A stretch of 64,000 nucleotides of DNA from Pseudomonadota bacterium (GCA_027621915.1 JAQCAD010000004.1:1-64000); one strand, 5' to 3'. Positions 6,431 through 15,707 are shown, numbered from the stretch's first letter. The notes: generated by a model not told the origin, from the sequence alone. Made by a program: numbers and translations.

Positions 6431-8485
6431 ATGCGGTACCGTATCCTGATCAGCATTTTTGCATTGTTCGCCGTGGCAACAACTTTTGGTGCCGGGAAAG
6501 TGACCAACGAGCGCGTGCTCGCCGAATCCGCCACAGGTGAAAACTGGTTTTTGAAAGGCGGAAATTTTCGAGGTGAACACTATTCACCGCTGGCAGAGAT
6601 CAATGACAGGAACGTAGACAGTCTCGGACTCGCCTGGGCCGCGGACTTGCCGGTTCCGGACGGAATTTCGACAACGCCGATCGTTGTCGACGGCGTTATC
6701 TACCTGTCTGGTGCGTATTCTGTCGTGTTTGCGGTGGACGCGTCCAACGGCAAGGTCCTCTGGTCCTACGATCCGGACGTGCGTAACGCGTTCGCGGATC
6801 GCCCGGAGTTGTCGTGGATATCAAGAGTCAATCGCGGCGTTGCCGTTTGGGATGGCAGCGTATTCGCGACGACTGCCGACTGCCGGCTCATTTCTCTCGA
6901 CGCCACCTCCGGCAAAATGAATTGGACGAAGCAGACCTGCGATAACGAGCAGGGTTATTCCATATCGGATTCGCCTTATGTCGGTGGCGAGAAGGTGTTC
7001 GTTGGCAACGCCGGTTCGGAATCTGAGCAAAAAAACCGAGGCTATATATCTGCCTACAACGCAGGCGATGGGGAACTTGCCTGGCGATTCTTTATCGTGC
7101 CAAGCGACAAGCCCGAGGAGAACGATACGCCCGCGCTGAAAATGGCGGCAAAGACGTGGTCCGGCGATGTACTCGAAAAATTTGGCGGCGGCGGCAACAG
7201 CTGGAACGAAATGACGTATGACCCGGAATCGAATCAGCTTTTCTTTGGCACGGCTGGTTCCCACCTGTATATGTATGCGGAACGAAGCCCTGGCGGTGGT
7301 GACAACCTGTTCCTGTCGTCCATCGTTGCGATCAATGCCGACACCGGTGAATACAACTGGCACTACCAGACCGTCGACAAAGACAGCTGGGATTTCAACG
7401 CGACGATGAACATCGTGGTCGCAGACCTGGAGATCGGTGGCGAGGATCGCGAGACCGTCCTGATTGCACCGAAAAACGGATTTCACTACGCACTCGATCG
7501 TCACACTGGCGAGCTTCTGACGGCCGGCAAATATGCGAAAGTGAACTGGGCCACTCACATCAACATGGAGACCGGTCGCCCTGACTATGACCCGGATGCA
7601 CAGTACTGGACCGCTGGCGAGCAGGCAGAAACTTTGTTCTGGCCGAACTACTGGGGCGCACATTCCTGGAACCCGATGGCTTTTCATCCACAACTGAAGC
7701 TCTCTTATATTCCGGTTGTCGACCTGCCAAGCGTTGTCGATAGCGAAGGCTCTGGCGAGGACGTCGTCATGTTCACCGAGCTCGACGGCGTGCCTCACAA
7801 ACCAGGGAAGCTCGTCGCATTCGATCCGGTCACGCAATCGATTCGCTGGTCGGTTGGCCGCAATCTGCCGTACAACGGCGGGCTCATGGCGACGGCCGGC
7901 AACCTGGTATTCCAGGGAAGCGCGGAAGGCTATTTCGAAGCATTCAAGGCTGACACCGGCGAGCGACTATGGTCCGTGCAAACCGGCACGGCCATCAACG
8001 CTGCACCTGCCAGCTACTCGCTGGGCGGCACGCAATACGTGTTGATTCCGATCGGAGCCGGCGGTGGCTTACAGTTCCTGTACCCTGAGATGCATTCGAC
8101 TGCGGAGTCCAAGGGGCCCACTCGACTGCTGGCATTCAGCATGGATGGCGAGGCCTGCATGCCGCCGCCGGGCGAAGGCTATCCGCCGCTACCCACGCAA
8201 CCGAAACTTGAGGCATCTGAAGACGCTATTGCCCTTGGTAAAGAAATCTACAACGGCGCCTGCAAATTTTGTCACGGATTTGAGGCTGTCGCGCGCTTCG
8301 GGGGCTCAGTCCCTGATCTTCGCTACGCGACCGAGGAAACCCATTCGACCTGGCATGGCATCGTTGTTGGCGGAGCCAGAACCGCTCTGGGCATGCCTGC
8401 GATGGAGCTGGAAATAGAAGAATCGGAAGCCATCAGAAATTACATTCTTTCGCTTTCCGAAGCGCTTCGACAATCAGGCCGTTGA
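6431..8485 (+). CDS. PQQ-dependent alcohol dehydrogenase with C-terminal cytochrome c
   Basis: A quinohaemoprotein dehydrogenase of the periplasm. After a signal peptide (MRYRILISIFALFAVATTFG) come eight-bladed propeller repeats with tryptophan docking motifs (for example DASNGKVLWSYD), the block ERSPGGGDNLFLSSIVAINADTG, and DKDSWDF with the likely catalytic Asp. A haem motif CKFCH lies at about residue 610 in a short C-terminal cytochrome c domain, with LGMPAM as candidate distal Met. The length fits the quinohaemoprotein type. The start at 6431 was chosen because GGAG lies 6 bases upstream and the signal begins there. It lies just after the FAH-family gene, probably in one transcript, and is followed by a 22-bp hairpin. 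Alcohol or aldehyde substrate unknown. Confidence 0.9.
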   Translation: MRYRILISIFALFAVATTFGAGKVTNERVLAESATGENWFLKGGNFRGEHYSPLAEINDRNVDSLGLAWAADLPVPDGISTTPIVVDGVIYLSGAYSVVFAVDASNGKVLWSYDPDVRNAFADRPELSWISRVNRGVAVWDGSVFATTADCRLISLDATSGKMNWTKQTCDNEQGYSISDSPYVGGEKVFVGNAGSESEQKNRGYISAYNAGDGELAWRFFIVPSDKPEENDTPALKMAAKTWSGDVLEKFGGGGNSWNEMTYDPESNQLFFGTAGSHLYMYAERSPGGGDNLFLSSIVAINADTGEYNWHYQTVDKDSWDFNATMNIVVADLEIGGEDRETVLIAPKNGFHYALDRHTGELLTAGKYAKVNWATHINMETGRPDYDPDAQYWTAGEQAETLFWPNYWGAHSWNPMAFHPQLKLSYIPVVDLPSVVDSEGSGEDVVMFTELDGVPHKPGKLVAFDPVTQSIRWSVGRNLPYNGGLMATAGNLVFQGSAEGYFEAFKADTGERLWSVQTGTAINAAPASYSLGGTQYVLIPIGAGGGLQFLYPEMHSTAESKGPTRLLAFSMDGEACMPPPGEGYPPLPTQPKLEASEDAIALGKEIYNGACKFCHGFEAVARFGGSVPDLRYATEETHSTWHGIVVGGARTALGMPAMELEIEESEAIRNYILSLSEALRQSGR

Positions 8486-8498
8486 AGCCGGGTACAGG

Positions 8499-8556
8499 AA
8501 AAAGGGGTCGGATCCAATTTATCTTCGCGTATGAAAATTGGATCCGACCCCTTTTT
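8499..8556. terminator. Perfect 22-bp inverted repeat, bidirectional terminator-like
   Basis: The left arm (8499-8520) starts AAAAAGGGGTCGGATCC and the right arm (8535-8556) is its exact reverse complement, with a 14-base loop. The T-tract after the right arm makes it a plausible Rho-independent terminator for the PQQ dehydrogenase gene. Twenty bases of the right arm recur exactly at 51209-51228, so it also belongs to a dispersed repeat family. Confidence 0.75.
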
Positions 8557-8595
8557 TTCAACGCCTTTTTTCACTGTGTTCTATAATCCAGCGCT

Positions 8596-9165
8596 ATGAA
8601 CATCGACACACCACTGAGAGGTCTCGGGCCGATCGACGCCAGCGCACTTCGTGATGCGATACTGGCGCAGGAAGATGCCGCGTGGAAAGAGGACAAGTAC
8701 CGACAGGAGGAATTCGAAGTTCACCACGCCACGGAATCGATTGTCGTTTTGTTCGTCGACCTCGACAGCTGGCCCGAAGTTATCGTTAGCCAGGAACCCG
8801 GCTGGCCGCGCCTCGCCGATGTCGCTTTGCCGTTGATGAACGAGATCATTTCCAAACATTATCCACCGGGCGGTACGGTCATCCGTGCGATGGCTGCAAA
8901 GTTGCTTGCGGGTGGCATCATCAATCCACACGTCGACAAACATCCGTCGTTTCATGTCGGCCACCGGATTCACGTACCGATCACTACAAACCCCCGCGTG
9001 CGCTTCATGATTGATGGCCGACCTTATCAATTTAAAATCGGCGAAGCGTATGAGATCAACAATCAGAAGACGCACTCGGTGATGAACAAGGGCGCCGAGG
9101 ATCGAATTACATTTATTTTTGACTACGTGCCAGCCGACCAGATCGCAACACTGGGCACTGCCTGA
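8596..9165 (+). CDS. Aspartyl/asparaginyl beta-hydroxylase-type dioxygenase
   Basis: A 189-residue protein of the Asp/Asn beta-hydroxylase family, Fe(II)/2-oxoglutarate enzymes. The iron site is visible as H-x-D in INPHVDKHPSFH with the distal His in NNQKTHSVMN. RIHVPITTNPRVRFMIDGR between them is the typical barrel strand pair, and the family Arg that binds 2-oxoglutarate is likely in EDRITFIFDYV. There is no signal peptide, so it should be cytoplasmic. It is a single gene between the hairpin at 8499 and the alanine racemase. Substrate unknown: bacterial members modify peptides, amino acids or natural products. Confidence 0.85.
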   Translation: MNIDTPLRGLGPIDASALRDAILAQEDAAWKEDKYRQEEFEVHHATESIVVLFVDLDSWPEVIVSQEPGWPRLADVALPLMNEIISKHYPPGGTVIRAMAAKLLAGGIINPHVDKHPSFHVGHRIHVPITTNPRVRFMIDGRPYQFKIGEAYEINNQKTHSVMNKGAEDRITFIFDYVPADQIATLGTA

Positions 9166-9265
9166 TTTCTCGATACAAGGCCCCATCCCGCCCGGCAGAC
9201 GCCTTCGTGAAACATCGAACAATTATTGAGCGAACACTAGCAATGTAAATGGCAGGAGCCTGCAA

Positions 9266-10486
9266 ATGGTGATAACGAATCGAAGAACGTTTCTGGGTAT
9301 TGCAGGCGCATCGGTTTCCGCAAGCCTGACGGGTTCGCTCGCCAACGGAGCCGTCGCACCGTCAACCGCGGAAGAATTCGTTGCAGAAGATCAGATCGAT
9401 CCGTGGATTGAGCTTGATATGGATGCGCTGGCATCCAACGTGCGGGAAATACGAAGACGTGTTGGAAACAGACCGATAATGGCGGTAGTGAAATGCAACG
9501 CCTACGGTCACGGCGACGTTGAAATCGCAACGGCGCTTCAACGTGACAGTGGCGTGCGTCACTTTATGGTAGTCAAGGTTCGCGAGGCCGTACGCCTGAG
9601 ACAGGCTGGTATCGAGGGCATGATTCTGAACGTTGGACCGTTTTCTCGTTCGCAGATCCCTGAATTACTGCGTCATGACATCTCCCAGGCAGTCTACACC
9701 GACGCCGTGACTCAGCTGTCGGATGCGGCAGGCAAAACGGGAACGAGGTCGAAAGTCCATGTTTATGTCGACACCGGTATGGGGCGTGTCGGCGTACCTC
9801 ATCATTCAGCGTTGGCGTACATCGAAAGCATCGCGACACTGCCTGATATCACGATCGAAGGTACGTTTACCGACATGACGGAGGATGATGACTTTAATCC
9901 CGTACAGATTGAACGCATTGAAAACGTCTGCAAGATGGCCAATGAAAAGGGCATTGCGACCGGTATACGGCACGCAGCCTCTACAGCTGAAGTCGATCGA
10001 TATCCTTACGCATGGCTGGACATGGTGCGACCGGGCAGCTGCATCGTCGGCCTCGAACCGGACCGACAAAGTGAGCTTGCAATTCGACCGGTGATGTCAT
10101 TCAAGACACGGGTCGCTTTTGTCAAAACGCTGCAGGCGGGCGAGTCACTTTCGTACCACAGGGCATACAAAATCGAAAAAGACACCCGGATAGCTACGTT
10201 ACCGTGTGGCTATTCCGACGGTTATCCGCCGGTTGTTACCAATATGGCCGACGTACTGATCCGTGGACGGCGGCATCGGGTTGTGGCACCGATTACCGCC
10301 AACCACATGATGGTCGACGTCACCGATACGCCCGAAGTCTCCATCGGCGACGAAGTCGTTCTTTGGGGTCGACAGGGAGACGAGAACATTTCAATGCTGG
10401 AACTGGAACAGATTGCGCCAAGTGCAACCAATACTTACCGCATGGCTACCCGTACAAGAACCTATCTGCCAAGAGTTGCCAGTTAA
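9266..10486 (+). CDS. Tat-exported alanine racemase-family protein
   Basis: A 406-residue fold-type III PLP racemase. The PLP lysine motif reads MAVVKCNAYGHG (usual form VVKANAYGHG), the C-terminal tyrosine block is ESLSYHRAYK, and GYSDGYPP and MMVDVT are conserved. Some usual positions differ: MVRPGSCIVGLEP in place of RPGxxLYGxxP, and ITANHMMVDV in place of the xxCMDQxMVDV type. The N-terminus NRRTFLGIAGASVSASL is a twin-arginine signal, so it should be exported folded with PLP, as broad-spectrum amino-acid racemases of the periplasm are. AGGAG sits 8 bases before the ATG. Its end overlaps the convergent TPR gene by 4 bp. It may make D-amino acids outside the cytoplasm; specificity is unknown. 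Confidence 0.85.
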   Translation: MVITNRRTFLGIAGASVSASLTGSLANGAVAPSTAEEFVAEDQIDPWIELDMDALASNVREIRRRVGNRPIMAVVKCNAYGHGDVEIATALQRDSGVRHFMVVKVREAVRLRQAGIEGMILNVGPFSRSQIPELLRHDISQAVYTDAVTQLSDAAGKTGTRSKVHVYVDTGMGRVGVPHHSALAYIESIATLPDITIEGTFTDMTEDDDFNPVQIERIENVCKMANEKGIATGIRHAASTAEVDRYPYAWLDMVRPGSCIVGLEPDRQSELAIRPVMSFKTRVAFVKTLQAGESLSYHRAYKIEKDTRIATLPCGYSDGYPPVVTNMADVLIRGRRHRVVAPITANHMMVDVTDTPEVSIGDEVVLWGRQGDENISMLELEQIAPSATNTYRMATRTRTYLPRVAS

Positions 10487-12471
10487 AGGATGGGTCTTAG
10501 TACCTCGCGCAATTCATCGAGGTACGGCTCATAGTTCTTCCAGAATTCTACAGCGGACCCGTAAATCGGCTGCCGAACCTGCTCTGAGCTCGCGGTGTTG
10601 ACGGGGCGCGAGTTCGTGTGGAAATCGACGCAGGCATCCTCGAAAGGAAGCCCACAGTGATCGAGTATGCGCCGGACCTGGCTTTCAATATCGGCGACGA
10701 CATCTTCATACTGAACACGCAATACCTTGCCGGGCAATACTTTGTTCCAGTGATTCATCATGTCGACATACTGCAGGTAGTATTCCCCTAACTCGGTCAG
10801 ATCGTAGGACTGATTCTTGCCCTGGGCGAACAACTGCCTGAAATTTGCAACACAGGTTGCCATCGGGCTCCGCCGCGCATCGATGATTTTCGCGTGCGGC
10901 AGTATCTGGCTGATAAGACCCACGTGTGAAAAATTGGCCGGCATCTTGTCTGTGAAAAACGGCTGGCCGTCGACATTGTGAGCCATCGCATAATGCAGAT
11001 AGGTTCTGCCAAGACCTGTCAGCTGCGAAGCGTCAAGCTCATTCAGGATCTTTGGATAGTGCAGACTGCCTGCTGTACCGGCGGCAGCACTTGTCGAGAG
11101 CATGATGATGTACGGCAGCTCTCCACAGCCGGCGACAGAGCTGTGACTGGCCAGGACCTGCTCAACAAGTGTCGATCCGGAACGAGGCACGCCCAGTACA
11201 AAAACGGGCGTCGTATTACTTGGCGTAGACGCTTTCGTTGTCTCGAGGAACGTTGCATTGAACACGTCCTTAATCGCGCGATTCTGGGATTCGATTTCAA
11301 CCGGATCGTATTTAACCAGCGCGCGTTTCGCGGAGTTGCCCCTGACGTACTGCTCCCAGGCCCGCTCAAAGTCTTTGCGCTTTTCAAATGCCCGTGCAAG
11401 AGCAAATCGAAACGGGATTTCCGATCTCTCATCGAGACGTCCCGATTCAAGCAACTTGAGCATTGAGGTCACATCGTCGTCCGAGGCTTCATATCCCCGC
11501 ATGGTCGCCATGTTCCACCAGGCGTCACCGATTTCGGGCCGGGCAGCGATGCATTCTCTGTACGATTTAACTGCTTCATCACTCCGACCCGCGATACGCA
11601 GCATGTGTGCACGACCGAGAAGGGCCGAAGGATCATTCGGTCGAATCGTCAGGCATTTTTCATAGGCCGTCTGTGCTTCCGCGGATCGCCCGATGATAGC
11701 CAGCATGTCACCCAGCGTCTGCTGCACATCGGGATACTCTTTCGCCGTGTCCGGAATACGTTCGAGCAACTCTATTGCTTCAGAGTAGCGTCCGCGATCC
11801 CCCAGGAAACGCGCGAGATCGTGCACGAAAGAAAAGCTTTCCGGTGCCAGTTTCACAACGCGTTGCAGGAAGCTCTCGGCGACCGCGTAACGCTCGTCAT
11901 CAATCGCTACAAAAGCCAGCATGCGCAGCGCCGCGACGTCATTGGGATTTTTTTGCAATAGATCCTGGCATAGCTTTTCGGCGGCAGGCAGATCACCGGC
12001 CATTCTGCGCGCGTGAGCCTGGGCGAGCACCGGAGAATCTGACGTGTTCGCAAAGTGTTGCAAACGAATGGCTTCGGCCTCTTCTGTTCTTCCGGACCGA
12101 AGTAGTGCCACAGCGAGGCCTTTCACGGCAGATGGCAGAGGACCAGCAAGTGCTACGGCCCGTTCGTAGAAAGTGACTGCGCGTTCCGGATCGTTGCGTT
12201 CAAGATACAAGGCACCAAGATCCTCGTGCGGTTTTGCAAATTCAGGTTCGAGAAAGATGGCACGCTGAAGATATTGTTCAGCGCCATCGGTCTGGCCCGC
12301 TTTTAGCAATATTGCACCCAGCAATGCAGTGAGATTGACGTCTTCAGGAGCGGCGGCAAGTTTCGATTGACACAGTGCCAGTGCCTGGTTGAGGTCGCCA
12401 TCACCTGCAACGCGCAACACTTCTTCAACGACAAGTCGGGAGTCGCCGGGCATTTTCCCCTCACCCGTCAA
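10483..12471 (-). CDS. TPR-repeat sulfotransferase (copy A)
   Basis: A 662-residue two-part protein. Residues about 10-380 are tandem tetratricopeptide repeats (for example AEQYLQRAIFLEPEFAKPHEDLG). From about residue 415 a sulfotransferase domain begins with the PAPS-binding loop VLGVPRSGSTLVEQ and later contains KIIDARRSPMATCVANFRQLF, the 3'-phosphate-binding region. Such TPR-sulfotransferases resemble tyrosylprotein sulfotransferase and are common in marine proteobacteria; their acceptors are mostly unknown. It starts at the ATG whose ATGA overlaps the stop of the upstream MTHFR-like gene. A second ATG six codons later is possible. The protein at 13454 is a clear paralogue. Confidence 0.85.
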   Translation of the reverse strand: MTGEGKMPGDSRLVVEEVLRVAGDGDLNQALALCQSKLAAAPEDVNLTALLGAILLKAGQTDGAEQYLQRAIFLEPEFAKPHEDLGALYLERNDPERAVTFYERAVALAGPLPSAVKGLAVALLRSGRTEEAEAIRLQHFANTSDSPVLAQAHARRMAGDLPAAEKLCQDLLQKNPNDVAALRMLAFVAIDDERYAVAESFLQRVVKLAPESFSFVHDLARFLGDRGRYSEAIELLERIPDTAKEYPDVQQTLGDMLAIIGRSAEAQTAYEKCLTIRPNDPSALLGRAHMLRIAGRSDEAVKSYRECIAARPEIGDAWWNMATMRGYEASDDDVTSMLKLLESGRLDERSEIPFRFALARAFEKRKDFERAWEQYVRGNSAKRALVKYDPVEIESQNRAIKDVFNATFLETTKASTPSNTTPVFVLGVPRSGSTLVEQVLASHSSVAGCGELPYIIMLSTSAAAGTAGSLHYPKILNELDASQLTGLGRTYLHYAMAHNVDGQPFFTDKMPANFSHVGLISQILPHAKIIDARRSPMATCVANFRQLFAQGKNQSYDLTELGEYYLQYVDMMNHWNKVLPGKVLRVQYEDVVADIESQVRRILDHCGLPFEDACVDFHTNSRPVNTASSEQVRQPIYGSAVEFWKNYEPYLDELREVLRPIL

Positions 12472-13346
12472 TTTGACAGGCCAGCTGCGCGAATGACTTT
12501 CGGAATAACGGCCAGGTCCCGCGCCGCCATGATACTAACGCCGTCAACACCTGGAATTTTCTGCAGCGCGTGGATTATTTCGACGCAAATCCGGATTCCT
12601 TCAGCCTCCGGATCATCAGCGTTCTTAAGACGTTCGACGATCGACTCCGGAAGCATCACGTTCGGCCGGTTATCGCGAAGCCATTGCGCATCGTCGGCAG
12701 ATGCAAGAACTGCGAGCGACACAATTACACTGGTGCGCTGTATCAGTTTTTCCCGGACCAGGTGCTTCAGGTAGCGACGCAGCAGTTCGATGTCCATGCA
12801 TGTATGAGTTTGTACAAACTGCGCGCCCGCTTCGATTTTTTCCAGTAGTTTCTTGGGTTTCCAATGTGGCCCGGGAGCAACCGGCGTTACCACGCCGCCA
12901 ACGAAAAAGTCCGGGTTGGTTCGTAGCTGTTCATCGATCTTGATTGTCGTCGCTGTGCGAATGAGATCCGTCGCGCTCAGATCAAGCACGGGCTTTGGCC
13001 TTGGCTTGAATTCCTTCGGTGCCCGCTCGCCCGCAACCAAAAGAAGGCTCGTGACGCCCAGCGCACCGGCGCCAAGCAGGTCGCTGACCAACGCGATGCG
13101 GTTACGATTACGACTGCTCAGCTGGACGATCGGGTCGATACCGCAGTCGAGCAAAATGCTCGCCGCCGCAATAGTGGACATGTGCAACTGCCCGTACTGA
13201 TTGTCTGTAAGCAGGATGCCATCGACATGGCCTTTCAGGGCAGCGGCTTGCTCGCGGATCGAAGCGGCGTCTGTTTCCGCTCGCAAATAAATCTCCGCGG
13301 AAACGGCAAAATCGTTTTTTCGAACCGCGTCTTGGAATGTTTTCAA
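12468..13346 (-). CDS. Methylenetetrahydrofolate reductase-like protein
   Basis: A 292-residue TIM-barrel protein resembling 5,10-methylenetetrahydrofolate reductase, which makes methyl-tetrahydrofolate for methionine synthesis using FAD. Family-like features are the early SAEIYLRAET (the Glu position), GILLTDNQYGQ, DPIVQLSSRNRNRIAL, GVTSLLLVAGERAP, FFVGGVVTP and AGAQFVQTHTCMD. It is a divergent member: HVDG..LTDN replaces the usual SVTYGAGG-type block. It overlaps the TPR-sulfotransferase gene by 4 bp (ATGA) and is divergent from the second TPR gene across a 107-bp gap. A role in one-carbon metabolism is likely but the exact reaction is uncertain. Confidence 0.75.
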   Translation of the reverse strand: MKTFQDAVRKNDFAVSAEIYLRAETDAASIREQAAALKGHVDGILLTDNQYGQLHMSTIAAASILLDCGIDPIVQLSSRNRNRIALVSDLLGAGALGVTSLLLVAGERAPKEFKPRPKPVLDLSATDLIRTATTIKIDEQLRTNPDFFVGGVVTPVAPGPHWKPKKLLEKIEAGAQFVQTHTCMDIELLRRYLKHLVREKLIQRTSVIVSLAVLASADDAQWLRDNRPNVMLPESIVERLKNADDPEAEGIRICVEIIHALQKIPGVDGVSIMAARDLAVIPKVIRAAGLSN

Positions 13347-13453
13347 GGAATTCCGGCACCGGGAACAAATTCAGGTATGCAAAGGTAAAGGGTTCACAAA
13401 TCGCGCACAAGGATGCTCTGGCACTAACGGTATGGCTGTGGTGAACTTGCGCT

Positions 13454-15463
13454 GTGAATCCGAAAGAACAATTTGCCAACGCGCACTCACACCTCCAGTC
13501 GGGCAACGCGAAAATGGCTGCCGAACTGTGTGAACTGCACCTGAAAAAATACCCGGGCGATGCGAACTTTCTATGCCTGGCCGCAATGGCGAACCTCGCC
13601 ATGAGAAACTTTGGTATCGCGTTACAACGCGTCGAAGAGGCGATTCGCGCATTTCCGGAGTTCGCACTGGCTCACGAGACCTATGGCGACCTGATGCTGG
13701 CACGAAGTCGCTCCGTGGACGCACTCAAGGCCTACGAACAGGCACTGCGGCTAAACCCGACCCGGTCACTCATTCACGACAAAATCGAACGCGCCAAAGC
13801 AGTGCCGGCGAACGGGGACCGCCTGCAGCCCGTTTCAACCATGCCGAAGATGGCATTTGTGGACGAGATCGGACGAGCGCTCGAGCATGAGCGAAGTGGC
13901 GATCCCCAGTCTGCGGAGATGATTTATCGCGAGGTCTTGAAAAAGGACCCTGACCATACCGAGGCCGCCCGTCTGCTCGCGGGCATCGCTGCGGCAAACA
14001 AAAGATTTCGCGACGCAGAGGTATTTCTAAAGAGAGTGGTCGAACTGGCGCCCGACCACACTCGCGCCTGGGTCGACCTTGCAAACGTGCAGCGCGAACT
14101 CGACAAGTTCAACGACGCGATTGAGAGTGCATCGGAAGTGCTGCGACTTAGCCCTGCAAGCGCGGAGTCGCACATGGTGTATGCCGCCGCGATCGGCATG
14201 GCGGGAGATCATGAAGGTGCTATCGCTGCCTACCTAAAGGCGCTGGAGATTGCGCCCAAACGGGCCGTTGTATTCTGCGGCATGGCGCATCATCAAAAAA
14301 CGATCGGTCAGCAGGAAGAGGCGATCGCAAGCTACCGCAAGGCGATAGCTGTCAAACCCGACCACGCCGAGGCTTACTGGAGCCTGGCTAACCTGAAGAC
14401 ATTCCACTTCACCGACAGAGAAGTCGATGCGATGCAGGACTTGCTCAATTCGGAACAGCTCCCGGATGAATCCCGCGCCCAGATACACAATGCGCTGGGG
14501 CTTGAGTATGAAAACCGCGAGGACTACAAACAGGCTTTTGAAAACTTCGACCGGTGTAATCACGTGCGTCGCCAGGCCGAAGTCTACGATCCTGTCGAAA
14601 CTGAAAGCATCACAGAACGACTCATTGAAATATTTGATGCTGATTTTCTGGGTCGAAATGCAGGCGAAGCGGATTCGTCTATTACGCCGATCCTCGTTGT
14701 TGGCCTCCCCCGGTCGGGCTCTACCCTGATCGAGCAAATCCTGGCGAGCCACAGCCAGGTAGATGGCACACACGAACTCGGCGACCTGTCGCGCGCCGTG
14801 CAGACTGTTCGACGCAAAACCCGTCGACATTCGCACTTTCCCGAAGCGCTATCAGATCTTAGCACTGATGATTGGCACGCCATTGGCAAGGAATATCTGC
14901 AACGCACGGAAATTTTTCGCGGTAACTCGCCTTTTTTCGTCGACAAGAACCCGAACAATTTTATTTATGCAGGCGTTCTGAAGCTGGCGCTTCCCAATTG
15001 CAAAATCATCAATGCGAAACGCCATCCGCTGGACAGTTGCCTGGGTTCGTTCAAGCAGTTGTTCGCGAGTGGCCAGCCATTCACCTACGACATGACGGAA
15101 CTTGGGGAGTACTATCTGCAATACGCTCGCCTGATGGATCACTGGCACAAGGTGTTGCCGGGTTTTGTGCTGGATGTGCAATACGAGCACGTTGTGGCTG
15201 ACCTCGAGTCACAAGTGCGACGGATCCTGGAGTACTGCGGACTACCGTTCGAGGAACAGTGCCTGCGCTTTCACGAGACAGAGCGGGCAGTCAAGACGGC
15301 GAGCTCCGAACAGGTTCGTCGTCCAATCTATTCGAGTTCCGTGAACCTTTGGCGCAACTATGAAGCTCATCTGGATGAGCTGGTGCATATACTGGAGCCC
15401 CTGCTAGGGAAGCTGCCGACAATGGATCAACCGGCGATTCTGGCGGACCGTCGCTCGACATAA
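13454..15463 (+). CDS. TPR-repeat sulfotransferase (copy B)
   Basis: A 669-residue paralogue of the protein at 10483. TPR units cover residues about 1-340, with a linker at 115-130. The sulfotransferase domain starts at about residue 410 with LVVGLPRSGSTLIEQILASHS (PAPS 5'-phosphosulfate loop) and contains KIINAKRHPLDSCLGSFKQLF. The C-terminus shares SEQVRRPIYSSSV..WRNYE with copy A (SEQVRQPIYGSAV..WKNYE). It begins at a GTG. The two copies point toward the MTHFR gene from either side, an arrangement that suggests duplication and inversion. The acceptor of the sulfate is unknown. Confidence 0.85.
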   Translation: MNPKEQFANAHSHLQSGNAKMAAELCELHLKKYPGDANFLCLAAMANLAMRNFGIALQRVEEAIRAFPEFALAHETYGDLMLARSRSVDALKAYEQALRLNPTRSLIHDKIERAKAVPANGDRLQPVSTMPKMAFVDEIGRALEHERSGDPQSAEMIYREVLKKDPDHTEAARLLAGIAAANKRFRDAEVFLKRVVELAPDHTRAWVDLANVQRELDKFNDAIESASEVLRLSPASAESHMVYAAAIGMAGDHEGAIAAYLKALEIAPKRAVVFCGMAHHQKTIGQQEEAIASYRKAIAVKPDHAEAYWSLANLKTFHFTDREVDAMQDLLNSEQLPDESRAQIHNALGLEYENREDYKQAFENFDRCNHVRRQAEVYDPVETESITERLIEIFDADFLGRNAGEADSSITPILVVGLPRSGSTLIEQILASHSQVDGTHELGDLSRAVQTVRRKTRRHSHFPEALSDLSTDDWHAIGKEYLQRTEIFRGNSPFFVDKNPNNFIYAGVLKLALPNCKIINAKRHPLDSCLGSFKQLFASGQPFTYDMTELGEYYLQYARLMDHWHKVLPGFVLDVQYEHVVADLESQVRRILEYCGLPFEEQCLRFHETERAVKTASSEQVRRPIYSSSVNLWRNYEAHLDELVHILEPLLGKLPTMDQPAILADRRST

Positions 15464-15611
15464 CTTCAAGCTGTTGAATTTCGTCAGATTTCAAAAATCT
15501 CCAGCGTTTCCGACATGGCAAGACTGCCACCGCCGCGCGTACGATGTCGGTCCTTTTTTGTTGTGGTTTAGCAACATTTTGCCCGTATAGCGCACAGATC
15601 TGACGGATGGG

Positions 15612-15640
15612 TTGTAGTGTTTCCCGAACTGCAATAAATT
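15612..15640 (+). promoter_or_regulatory. Promoter with operator-like dyad, TonB receptor 1
   Basis: TTGTAG (15612-15617), a 17-base spacer and TAAATT (15635-15640) form a plausible promoter. Within it TTGTAGT (15612-15618) and ACTGCAA (15628-15634) are near-perfect inverted arms with a 9-base gap. The same architecture is repeated before the second receptor at 18785, where the arms are perfect. A repressor bound there would cover the -35 and spacer. Confidence 0.55.
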
Positions 15641-15686
15641 CGGGGTGTAAAATCACGTCTGTATCTTTAACGATGCCGCCAGCCAA

Positions 15687-15702
15687 ATTCCGTCGGGGGA
15701 AT
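15687..15702 (+). promoter_or_regulatory. Hairpin over the ribosome binding site, TonB receptor 1
   Basis: ATTCCGTCGGGGGAAT is a 5-bp stem (ATTCC/GGAAT) with loop GTCGGG. The G-run that would serve as Shine-Dalgarno lies in its loop and 3' arm, five bases before the ATG at 15708. The identical 16 bases precede the second receptor gene. Confidence 0.5.
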
Positions 15703-15707
15703 GAACC

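Noticed and set aside
6821-7837. 338-codon open frame antisense to the PQQ dehydrogenase
   Set aside because: Shadow of a well-supported gene; its composition is unlike a real protein.
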